From Puccinia triticina (lineage: Eukaryota > Basidiomycota > Pucciniomycetes > Pucciniales > Pucciniaceae), in contig NC_070561.1 of NCBI RefSeq assembly GCF_026914185.1, positions 1,054,001-1,118,000 on the forward strand: DNA of 64,000 bases, written 5' to 3'. This document shows, piece after piece, positions 41,758 through 50,889 of this stretch (the first letter of the stretch is position 1; each line of letters opens with the position of its first letter). The position numbers were made by a program, and so were the translations under genes. The notes under the pieces are model-generated. The model saw nothing but the letters and a program-made list of their open reading frames with translations, ran no database searches and had not been told where the DNA came from.

Positions 41758-42954
41758 CTACTCTTTTTTTAATTTAGGCTTTATGTTCTTAGCCTCCCAA
41801 GCCAACTGGGCTTCGGTCTTGGGCTTTGGGCACTTCTGGACCCGGTGGCCGAGTTCCTTGCAGTTATGACAAGGGAACTCGCCTTTCTTCTTGTTGGACG
41901 AGTTTCCGTCTCCCTCGGCTCGGCGCTTACCCGATCCCGAACCGCCGGCTACTGGCGCCGCTTGCGACTCGCGGTATCGCTGATCGTGAGTGACCGCGTG
42001 CATGAACACAGTGTCCATGTTGATCAGGGTGCCGAGGATCAACTGATTGCTGACGAATTCTGAGACCTTTCGACTTAGGCCGGTGTTCAAACGTTGGATG
42101 AAGGCCGTCTGCTCGTCGTATGCGAAGCCGATAGCGTTCGCCTTGGTCTGCCACTCGCAGAACCTCTCGTAGAACAACTGGACGGCCTCGTTCGGTTGTT
42201 GCTTCAACCTATTCAACTCGGCCGCGATCATCGCCGGGGTAACGCCTATTGCGTTGAGGCGAAGCAGCCAGACTTTGAACTCCGCCCAGGATTTAGGACG
42301 GGTCCCGGCTGACGCTGCAGCCCGCCAATCTCGAAAAGCCTTGCCACTGAGGCGAAGGCCGGCGACTCGATGCCAGATAGCGGGGTGAATGCAGCGGTCT
42401 TCGAGCAGCATCGCGACGGTTTCTAACCAGTCAGGGCCACTCTCACCCGGGCCACCCGTGAACACGGGGTTATCTTTCTCGGGCCATCCTTTGAGGGCCT
42501 TGATCGGGTCCTTCTCGAGGACCAATTCTTCTCCGAGGTCGTTGAAGTACTCGTCGCCCTCTTCAAGGGATTCTTGGTGGTTGCCTGCCGACTGGTGGGC
42601 GGGCTGAGCCTGGGACCCGACTCGAGCGTCGGGCGGCGCGGATTCTTGAGGTGGGTCGACCTTCATCTGTTTAAAGGCGGTCGTCAGGGCTGCCTCCAAC
42701 TTCCCAACGGTCTCTGAGGAGGAACCTACTGAATTCCCCTCGCCATTTTGTAACAGGTTCAACGCTGACTGGTCGCACAAGGAGTTATGGTCGACGAGCC
42801 ACTGACGTTGTTGGTCCGACATCTCCTTCACGTCCGCGCCAGTGTAAAAACTGCCGTTAAAAGGAGGGTTCGGGCGGTTAGCCTCGACTTCGGCCTTCGG
42901 TTCCGCCGTTCCTTTGCCCTTCGGGCTATGTGCGACCTTTCCTAGGTTCGACAT
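41758..42954 (-). CDS. Ty3/gypsy Gag
   Basis: 398 residues. The central capsid-like part has VFTGGPGESGPDWLETVAMLLEDR-type sequence, FRDWRAAA and LKQQPNEAVQLFYERF. A basic region precedes one CCHC zinc knuckle, CHNCKELGHRVQKC, near the C terminus. It ends PKLKKE and a TAG. The last sense codons contain a run of seven A in the phase needed for -1 slippage into the pol frame. Confidence 0.93.
   Translation of the reverse strand: MSNLGKVAHSPKGKGTAEPKAEVEANRPNPPFNGSFYTGADVKEMSDQQRQWLVDHNSLCDQSALNLLQNGEGNSVGSSSETVGKLEAALTTAFKQMKVDPPQESAPPDARVGSQAQPAHQSAGNHQESLEEGDEYFNDLGEELVLEKDPIKALKGWPEKDNPVFTGGPGESGPDWLETVAMLLEDRCIHPAIWHRVAGLRLSGKAFRDWRAAASAGTRPKSWAEFKVWLLRLNAIGVTPAMIAAELNRLKQQPNEAVQLFYERFCEWQTKANAIGFAYDEQTAFIQRLNTGLSRKVSEFVSNQLILGTLINMDTVFMHAVTHDQRYRESQAAPVAGGSGSGKRRAEGDGNSSNKKKGEFPCHNCKELGHRVQKCPKPKTEAQLAWEAKNIKPKLKKE
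41762..41768 (-). promoter_or_regulatory. -1 frameshift slippery heptamer A AAA AAA
   Basis: On the minus strand the gag codons TTA AAA AAA GAG TAG contain A AAA AAA in the X XXY YYZ register. A -1 slip gives AAA AGA GTA GTC and continues without a stop into Pol. The stop follows one codon later. A downstream pseudoknot was not evaluated. Confidence 0.7.
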
Positions 42955-42959
42955 CTACT

Positions 42960-43369
42960 TCGCAAAAAAAACCACGAACAAAAGTAAGCCAATGTTCTGT
43001 TTTTATATGTTCTCTTAGAGCACTATGCTTGATTCTAAGCCTCAACCCCAGAGGTGTCAACCACTAACTGGTCGACTACTCCAAACAGGTAGAACTTCTC
43101 TGATACAACGGGACGCTGCCGCTTTGGCCACGGAGGACACGAACTAATAAAGTGGGATAAGGAAAGCTCGACTAACCGAGGGTAAGGCGGTGGGGTCGAA
43201 TTATTAAACCGCGATAAGAGTACGCAGCCGGGGACGAGAAAGTGTTCCGAGAAAGAAATGATCGGAAAGCGAACTGCGACGGGTGTGGAATGTAAAAGAG
43301 TAAAAAAAATTTCTATTGTTTATAAGAGTAGGGTTTTTGTTGGATCGTAATATTAGCTCTCGCTACCAC
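42960..43369 (-). other. G2 leader between 5' LTR and gag
   Basis: About 410 bp of untranslated leader, beginning with the primer site at about 43356-43368 (plus strand GCTCTCGCTACCA). Confidence 0.8.
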
Positions 43370-43769
43370 TGAAGCGGGGCTCTTCAGGCTGGTAGAGGCT
43401 CAGACGAAAAGAGGCGCGAAGGAAAGGAAAACGAACTGATCTCTGAATTTTCAAGAGACAGGGCGAACTGGGGAGAACCCCTACAAAAGAGGCCACCTTA
43501 AATGGTGGCCATGAAACTGAACTAGACAAAACAACTAGACAAGGGGCGCCAAGCCCCTGCGGCTAAAACATGACGAGAGAATGGGATACAGATCGTAACT
43601 CCGGGCCGAACCCGGTAGTGCGTCATGGGGAGCCGGCGAGGCCGAACCCGGTAGTGCGTCATGGGGAGCCGGCGAACCTCCTGCGACCGGCAGGAGTCCA
43701 CGTGGTCTCCTCGTGGTCGTGAGCGTACAGGGGGACTATGTCTCCCTGTATAACTGTAGCCCTGCTACA
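43370..43769 (-). repeat. 5' LTR of G2
   Basis: 400-bp partner LTR carrying the promoter end for the minus-strand transcript. It has the same 36-bp duplication as the other copy. Confidence 0.95.
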
Positions 43770-43773
43770 AGCT

Positions 43774-44578
43774 CTTCCGAACCAACCCCGACTCGCTTGC
43801 GCGATACCCATCGCTTCATGCCCTCCGCCACAGCCGGGGACACCGCTAAGAGCTCCGAGACTGACAATTCAGGAACCTTGAGCCCAGAGATCTTCTTGAG
43901 CACGCCCTCGACGGCGTTCGGATGTTCCTTGGAGATACCGCGCTCGAAACGCACCTTAGGCGCAGCGCTAGCAGGCTTGACTGGCTGCTCAGAAGAAGAC
44001 AGCTCGGGAGGTGAAGGATCCACAATCGGAGAGGCGGGAACCCTCTCAAAGAGTTCAGCTTCCATATCTGAGTCCTCTTCGTTAGGATTAGGAGCGCGCG
44101 CCGTAGACCTTCTATCCGGCTTCCGGGTAGCAGAAAGAGGAACCGCAGGGGCCTTGTAAGGCTTCGGCACCTCATGCTTCTTTCGCGCCGGGTCCGCCTC
44201 GTAGGATCCAGAAAAAGATTGAGACGTGACAACTGGAGGGTACCAGGGCTCGAGAGAACCACACGTAGCGCGAAATTCCGGAGTGACTACACTTGCGGTC
44301 GGAGGGGGTTGAAAGGAGGCGACCACGTGACCTATGGGCCGCGAGGAATCGAAAGGGATGAGTGCCCCGTTAGGCAAGAAGAAGTTGTTGCCCTTCTGCT
44401 CGACCAGATTGGCTTCCTTGTCCTTCTTGAGCTCGAAACAGCGCCCAGTCCCGTGGCCTTCGCGATGGCAATAGTAACAAACCAACGGGCCGCGCTCGGA
44501 TGGAGGTACCTTGCCCGACGGCTGAGGCGCATGGCTGGTGAACTTCTTCTCCAGACGTTGCTCGAAAGACTGCAACAT
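43774..44578 (-). pseudogene. Ty3/gypsy Gag fragment (G1), 5' of G2 insertion
   Basis: Starts at a Met (MLQSFEQRLEKKF) and has a CCHC knuckle CYYCHREGHGTGRCF followed by acidic and Pro/Ser-rich sequence. It reads in frame into the protease fragment at 37557 once G2 is removed. The region before the Met ends after 17 bp at the hAT A terminus, so the rest of Gag is missing. Confidence 0.8.
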
Positions 44579-44595
44579 CCTCTGTCAGGTTGTGG

Positions 44596-47500
44596 TAGGG
44601 ATGAAACCGGGTCGGGTTCGGGTCGGAAAACAGTGCCCGGACCCGACCCGCAAATAATTGCGGGTCGGGGCGGGTCGGGTCACATTTTGGTTAACACTGC
44701 CCAAACCCGACCCTGCTTTTGATCAATTCGGGTTCGGGTCGGGCCGGGTCGGGTCTCGGGTCAGATAACGGGTCAATGCATAATATGCATTTCTGTAAAA
44801 TCTTATCTACTCAATAGCTTCTTGTATGTTTTTTTAATGGAAAATAAAGCGACTATTCATAAAAAAAGAAAGGAAACATCATTCGGAGTCAAACTCAGAA
44901 TCATCAGATTGCTCTTGGTCACACAGGCCTTCGTCGGATGCAATCCAGTCTTGCCCACAGACAAGGGCTTCGAGCGTTTCGGGGTTCAGTCGGTTTCTAG
45001 AAGGGCTGAGCACTCTACCCCCAGTTGAAAAAGCTGACTTGGATGCAATCGAAGTCATCGGGGCTACTAAGAAGTACTTGGCCAGTTTTGAAAGTGTTGG
45101 GAATCGGACTGAGTTGAACTTCCACCAATCAAGGATATCGAACGATGGAGTATCAACTGGGAGATTTTCTTCTTGCAAGTAGAGATCAAGTTCTGCTGTC
45201 GCTGTTACTGATTGAACAGTCTTTGACATTTTACCGGCGAGGTACTCCTTGAATCGGCTTTTCTCTAGATCATCAAAGGTTTTCTTTTGAGAATCCAACC
45301 TTGTACGGTCATCGGTGCTCGATAAGACATCTTGAGACGCTGGAGATGCTGCTAAAGCTTTAGATGCTTGTTTCAAGCTGGAAGCTAGCTCGTTGAACAA
45401 GTCGTACAGGTTTTTTGATATGTGATTGATTTTTATTTGAACTTCTGTTTTGTCAAGGTCAGATTTGCATTGTTCGAGGAGAAGGAACTCAATGAGAGAT
45501 AGTTTATAGCGTGGGTCAAAGACAAGAAAAACTGCAGCCGACTCTTCAGGGTTGTTCCAGTATTTATTGTACTTCGCTTGCATTGGTTTAACTAGATCGG
45601 ACATTTGTTTTGGACCAGAACTGAGACTTTCGTTGAGCTTCCTGTTGATTCTAACTATGTTAACATAGAGGATGTGGGCTGTTGGATAACGAGTCTTGCA
45701 TAGCTTCAATGTGGCTGAAGCAGAATAGTTGAGACCGAAGGATTCAACATCAGTAAGAATGAAATGCATAGGGATGACGAAAAAGAATGGATCTACCAGT
45801 GTCGAATATAGAAAGAAAATCTTTCATCATTGAGATCTCCTCCCACTCGCTGCGATCAGGACAGTTGTTATAATTTGCATCTTGCAACGCCAGATTTTCA
45901 AACGCCTCTCGGTACGGTATGGACGAGTTGAGCATGTGAAAGGTTGAGTTCCAGCGTGTGGGAACGTCAAGTATTGGTTGCGCTAGTTTTCCAATGTTGG
46001 TCAACTCAAGAGCTTCTTGGAATTGTCGCTTTCGTGAAGGGGTGCTTCTGATATATCGGACGCTGTCTTGGATCTTGGTGATGGCCGTCGAAAGTTTTTG
46101 CAAACCATCTTTCACAATCAGGTTGATTATGTGTGCGGCACATCGCACATGGAAGAACTTTCCTTCCATCAGTGGCGGGGATCGGCTTTTGTCTTGAAGT
46201 AATTGGTTGACTCGAGCAACAGCAACATCATTGGCAGCGGCGTTATCGACAGTAACAAAAGAGACTTTATCGATAGCCTTCCATTCAACGATGGCCGAGA
46301 AGAGCTGCTCCGCAATGACTAATCCCGTGTGGGGTGGTGGAAGCTCCTTGAAAGAGATGGTTTGTTTTTTAAGAGTCCAGTCGGACAAGAGGAAGTGGGC
46401 CGAGATCACCATGAACGGGATTTGGTTTGAAGTCGTCCAGAGGTCTGTTGTTAAAGCAATTTGATTGGCTTCGGCAATCTCAAGGGCAATATGTGCTTTC
46501 GTTGAGTGATACATCTCGATGATGTCTTTCTTGACAGTTATGCGACTATACAGCTTGAATTGAGGTTGTAACGAAGCAACGAATTGCTTGAACAGCTTAC
46601 TTTCAACCGACTTGAATGACCGTTCGTCCGTAATAACCATCTTTACAAGGAGTTCACACGACTTCTGTTGAGAAAAAACCCAGTTGGTTGGAGTGGAAAG
46701 CTTTGAAACTTTCAGCAAAGTCTGCTTGCTTCGGGAATGATAACCGCTGCATCGTTCGAGGTGTCTCCACAAGTGTTTTGTTCCGTACGAGCTTTTTGCG
46801 GACAGCGTAGTTTGGCAATATTGACAATGCGCTTTTTTGTCTTCGACTGTGTCAACGTTCAAACAAAAGAAACAACATAAATATATAATATATCAGATGA
46901 ATGAGAAAGTAACGACAAACCTTCGCCACTAGGCTTAAAGTGATTCCAAATCTCGCTGGTCGTTTTTTGCTTTTTTTGGCCTTGAGTCGAAGTGGTTTCC
47001 CCGGCCGACGTGGTTTGGGTGGAATCGATTCTGGAGGCTGTAGGCTTCTCTTGAGTTGCATATCTACGGTTTTCTTTTTCATTCGGTTGACTGGTCACCT
47101 GGATATCGTCTTGGTCGTCGGTTTTGGATCCAGAATCATCCGACTCGTCCTCTCCTTCTTGTCCTTGATTGATTGGCGGATCATTGGACTTGGAATCATC
47201 GTCAGAGATAGCTTCAACCTGCTTCTTGCGCTTGAGGGGCCTTTCCGGTGCTTTTTGCAATTGGGCGCGCGTCCTGGGCATGTTGAGTTGTCCGGTACCG
47301 GTAAGACACTGCCTTTGCTGAGTGAATTCAGTGCTGATGCCCCCGTGGACTAGAGTGTTGGCCTCCCGCGGGGGTTAATCAAATTCGCAGCACCGCAGTA
47401 TTTTTGTCGCGCCCGCGGCCTGCACCCGCCGGCGGGCACCTGCCAAATGTCGCGGGTCTGTAATCGGGTCGGCGGGTTGACCCGACAGCCAAAAGGGCTG

Positions 47501-47644
47501 CCCGAACCCGACCCAAAAATCTAGCGGGTCTGTGGCGGGTCGGGTCGAAAACTGGTTTTTGAGGCAAAAGCCGACCCGAACCCGTGCCCAGACCCGACAC
47601 GGGTCGGGTACCCGCCGGGTCGACCCGACCCACTTTCATCCCTA
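44596..47644 (-). mobile_element. apparently intact hAT element A
   Basis: The 3.05-kb element has inverted ends TAGGGATGAAA followed by CGGGTCGGGT-type repeats: 44596-44780 on one side and about 47395-47644 on the other. It contains one transposase gene with all three exons open. The 8-bp flanks (GGTTGTGG and GGAGGATG) do not match, and only one flank is gypsy Gag sequence. One side has therefore probably been rearranged since insertion. Confidence 0.85.
44879..47281 (-). CDS. hAT transposase, three exons, 748 aa
   Basis: Exons 47281-46921, 46846-45797 and 45714-44879 join in frame. Exon 1 is a charged leader ending SEIWNHFKPSGE. A BED zinc finger spans the first intron (KAHCQYCQTTL then HLWRHLERC). 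The catalytic region follows: LTTDLWTTSNQIPFMVISAHF, VTVDNAAANDVAVARV, CAAHIINLIVKDGL and ILDVPTRWNST. Exon 3 completes it with FDTATLKLCKTRYPTAH and ends with the hAT dimerisation domain (FDILDWWKFNSVRFPTLSKLA, SAFSTGGRVLSPSRNRLNPET). The second intron is inferred because it repairs an otherwise apparent frameshift. No stop or missing block is seen. Confidence 0.88.
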
Positions 47645-47809
47645 GGAGGATGGAAGGTGTGGAGAGGTTTGAATTGAGCAATTGTGAGATGAAAAACAAT
47701 AACGAAGATGATAAGGAACAACAGAGAGAAACTAAGTTGATATATATAGTCTACGTTAGGGTTTGTGGGTCTCATCATTGAGATTCAAACCTAAGTCATC
47801 AACGGTCCG
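47645..47809. other. short spacer between hAT A and gag relic
   Basis: Nothing recognised; a minus-strand frame with a hydrophobic stretch (FSLLFLIIFVIVFHL) is too short to support. Confidence 0.3.
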
Positions 47810-47900
47810 CAGTACAGTGCATGAGAGGCCGTCCGGCTTACTTAAGCCTCAATGCCATTTTGAAGAGTTTCCTCCTTTCCATGACTGATGCTCAATGGAC
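47810..47900 (-). pseudogene. gag relic, downstream part
   Basis: Minus-strand sequence MERRKLFKMALRLK continues the relic at 54037-54480 once hAT B and one target copy are removed. A TGA replaces an expected sense codon at the join. Confidence 0.5.
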
Positions 47901-48394
47901 TAGAGATGGACATCGGGTACCCACGGCGGGTACCTGGTACCCGTCAGGCGGGTACCCTCCATACCCGCCAGGCACCCGCCAGGCGGTGTCAAGTACGGGT
48001 CCGGGTGCCTGATTTTCCAGACAAAGGTGGTCAGACCCGGGTGCCCGCCTTGCACACCCGCCTCAAGCCCCCTGGGGGCCCTTGCCCCCCCGGAGTACAT
48101 ACATATATCCGTCCGAGCCAGGCGTCACATCTCATATCCAACATTCCACTCACCTCACGATGGCCCCAACCCGCAAGCAAAAAAAACATAACAGCTCAGT
48201 TTTATCATCCGTCCCATCCTCTCCAACTCGATCCCATCCACAAACATCCACTCAGGAAAAGACCTCCCCCGCTGACAACTGTGAAACTCCCACACCAACC
48301 CCGCGGCCTACCAGTGACATCGAGGAGCTAAGTCAGTAATTTGCTGTTATTGATCAATTGACTGGTTCCTTCCCATCTCTGACTGTTACTTCTT

Positions 48395-49231
48395 TGAAGG
48401 GATTTCACGAGAAGACCGCAGCACAAATAGGGCACTGTAAGCCCCCATCCCTGGAGTCTTACAAGAACCTTTCACAAGAGTTGTCACAGTATTACATAAG
48501 CTAAACAAGTACTTAGTCTCCTCCTACTCTTTCCCTAGTCCGGCAGAGAGCTTCACTCTCTCCCGGCTAGGTAAGCTACTTTCCATTCTTCTCATTCTCT
48601 TAGGTGTTCTAGTGATACTTACCATAGAGAGAGCTTCACTCTCTCCCGGCTAGATACCTGCAATACAGCCCCTACGTTGGTACTAGACGGTTTCTTAGGC
48701 TTTTGCCTTGTCTTTCGTGCCCCTCGACGACGACCAGTGAAGGACTCAAACGGAGTCCTTACAGGCACAGAGATGAGCCTTTGGGCTCGAGAGAGTACAG
48801 TGAGGGGGAGTGTGCTCACCGGATCAGCTTGGATAGTGGGCGCGGAAAAAACAGAGGAAGAACCGATGAGGTTGATTGCGCTGAACTAGACTATGGCAGA
48901 TATAGGCTAAATACACAGGGCAGACTTGTGGTTCGGAACACAATGAATATGCAAGGAAAACAATGGAAGGTGATGGAAAGTGATGGAACTCGGGTAAGGG
49001 AAACAGGTGACATTCTCACTATCACAGACAGAGCGCGCACGCACATAACAGACACAGTAGATCAGGAAAGCTATACAACACATCAGAACAGGGATCGAGG
49101 TCACAAGCTGAGGTAGGAGGGAGGCATGACTTGAGCTAAAAGGAGAGGATGTGGTTGACTTGAAGTGTGGATAGGAGTGACAGCTGGTTTGAGGATCATG
49201 AGGTAGAAGGAAGTGAGATAGAAATCCAACA
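48395..49231 (-). repeat. 3' LTR of C2, containing a solo LTR
   Basis: 504 bp after removing 48436-48763 and one GGCAC. Differs from 50386-50889 at about five places, mostly CpG transitions. Confidence 0.9.
48436..48763 (+). repeat. solo LTR inside C2 LTR
   Basis: 328 bp from TGTAAGCCCC to GGAGTCCTTACA with perfect GGCAC duplications (48431-48435, 48764-48768). It is related to the LTR family at 55318: it shares the same ends and two hairpins of the CCGGCAGAGAG / CTCTCTCCCGG type. Confidence 0.92.
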
Positions 49232-49479
49232 CCCCCCGTTCCTGATGCCGAATGAACCTGGGACCGGAATAGTCGAAGTTGCAGAGAGATCGAACTTAGG
49301 ATTGAGGAGATGATTGACTTCAAGAGTTGAGGGATTGAAGAGGAGATGTAGAGAAAGAAGAGGGTGAAGGAATGAAGGCAAGATTGATCGGAGAGCATCG
49401 AGTCGACAGTTGAAGAAGAAAAGAAAAAGGGAGAGAAGGCCGATTCGAGATTGAGAGAATGCGATCAGAAATAGCTGAC

Positions 49480-50336
49480 GTTCTCAAAATTCACGTTCAA
49501 CGTTGTTGATGTTGTAGCGTCCGCCATTGGGGGTACAGAACCAGGTGAAGTTGCCTTTTGGTTTGGCCTCTTGAGGTTGGTCGACAGTCAAGTGGGCTGA
49601 CTCGGTCTTTGGGCCGGGCGCCTTCTCGGGAAACTTGACCCAAAAGTTGGTGGGTCGGTGGCCGGATTTCTTGCAGTGCGGACAGATCGGACCGGTTGCG
49701 TTAGTGTGAAGAGCGGTCTGAGCGATCGATCCAGGTGAAGTCTTGGTATTGAGTTGATTTTGGGCGGCAAAATCTTCAAGCTTCTTGAGGACTTGATCGA
49801 ATGGTCTTGAAATTCATCGAGATGTTGGTCTTGAAGGAATGAAACTCTTGAGGGAGTTTGTCGAGCATGAGGATGGTTCGGACTTGATCATCAAGGACAA
49901 GTCGTGAGAGATTGATCTTTTGATTGGCGGATCGAATCGAGGGCATGAACAAGAGAAAATTGTTGTAATCAACTGCAAGGAACTGTTTGAGAGCAGTGGT
50001 CTTGGCAGTGAGGTCGTCGCCAGCATACTTGGACTTGAGGAGTGACCATAACTTTTGGCCGTTGAACTTGTCGGTGTCGGGTAAAGAAGAACTGACATAG
50101 GCTAGAACTTCCTGACTGAGTAGCTGGATGATCTCGGCGTAGGCGTCCTCGTTGTATTTGACATACAGCTTAAAGTTGTCCTTGTCTTTTTCGGGGTCAG
50201 GAATGGCGACGGTATTGTAGACAACATCCAGATATTTGAGTTTGTGAAGCTTCGCCTCGATCGGAAGAAGCCAAAGCGCATAGTTCTTGTTGGTGAGGAG
50301 GATCTTTGTTTCGCGGACGACCAATTCTGATGACAT
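49480..50336 (-). pseudogene. Copia Gag of C2, frameshifted
   Basis: The first part (50336-49776) reads from MSSELVVRETKILLTNKNYALWLLPIEAKL through QLLSQEVLAYVSSSL and LDDQVRTILMLDKLPQEFHSFK, a typical UBN2/Copia Gag. After NFKT the frame shifts by one to FDQVLKKLEDFAAQNQ and runs to a TGA near 49487. The zinc knuckle reads CPHCKKSGHRPTNF, with Phe in place of the last Cys. No pol sequence follows. Confidence 0.75.
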
Positions 50337-50372
50337 GGTGGGAAGAGGTTGAAGAAAAGTCGGAGCGGAGTT

Positions 50373-50385
50373 CGACTGTTAATCG
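50373..50385 (-). other. primer-binding site, tRNA-Asn anticodon arm type
   Basis: Immediately next to the 5' LTR the minus strand reads CGATTAACAGTCG. Its complement CGACTGTTAATCG is the anticodon stem-loop of fungal tRNA-Asn (loop CUGUUAA, anticodon GUU), a 13-nt match. Confidence 0.75.
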
Positions 50386-50889
50386 TGAAGGGATTTCACG
50401 AGAAGACCGCAGTACGAATAGGGCACAGAGATGAGCCTTTGGGCTCGAGAGAGTACAGTGAGGGGGAGTGTGCTCACCGGATCGGCTCGGATAGTGGGCG
50501 CGGAAAAAACAGAGGAAGAACCAATGAGGTTGATTGCGCTGAACTAGACTATGGCAGATATAGGCTAAATACACAGGGCAGACTTGTGGTTCGGAACACA
50601 ATGAATATGCAAGGAAAACAATGGAAGGTGATGGAAAGTGATGGAACTCGGGTAAGGGAAACAGGTGACATTCTCACTATCACAGACAGAGCGCGCACGC
50701 ACATAACAGACACAGTAGATCAGGAAAGCTATACAACACATCAGAACAGGGATCGAGGTCACAAGCTGAGGTAGGAGGGAGGCATGACTTGAGCTAAAAG
50801 GAGAGGATGTGGTTGACTTGAAGTGTGGATAGGAGTGACAGCTGGTTTGAGGATCATGAGGTAGAAGGAAGTGAGATAGAAATCCAACA
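50386..50889 (-). repeat. 5' LTR of C2
   Basis: 504-bp LTR without insertion. It shows the empty site AATAGGGCACAGAG, where the other copy has the solo LTR. Confidence 0.9.

Larger units (their letters stand above)
37558..43769 (-). mobile_element. young full-length Ty3/gypsy element (G2)
   Basis: Two 400-bp LTRs (37558-37957 and 43370-43769) differ at one base (T at about 37867 versus A). A 4-bp duplication AGCT flanks the element at 37554-37557 and 43770-43773. It is inserted in the protease/gag region of G1. On the minus strand a primer site TGGTAGCGAGAGC begins one base after the 5' LTR, matching the CCA end of a tRNA. A polypurine tract AGAGGGGGGGATG precedes the 3' LTR. Gag and Pol are both intact. 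Each LTR contains a 36-bp tandem duplication. This is the best candidate for an active element in the window. Confidence 0.95.
48395..50889 (-). mobile_element. gag-only Copia element C2 in hAT B intron 1
   Basis: Two LTRs of 504 bp (TGAAGGGATTTC ... AAATCCAACA) and perfect TTCTT duplications at 48390-48394 and 50890-50894. The left LTR (48395-49231) is longer only because a 328-bp solo LTR plus its duplication is inserted in it. The 1.15-kb interior carries only a Copia Gag; protease, integrase and RT are absent. The primer site at 50373-50385 is of the tRNA-Asn anticodon-arm type. A purine tract GGAACGGGGGG precedes the 3' LTR. Confidence 0.9.

Noticed and set aside
45750..45800. Frameshift in hAT A transposase
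   Set aside because: A GT-AG intron (45715-45796) joins FDT to ATLKLCKTRYPTAH in frame, so no lesion is needed.
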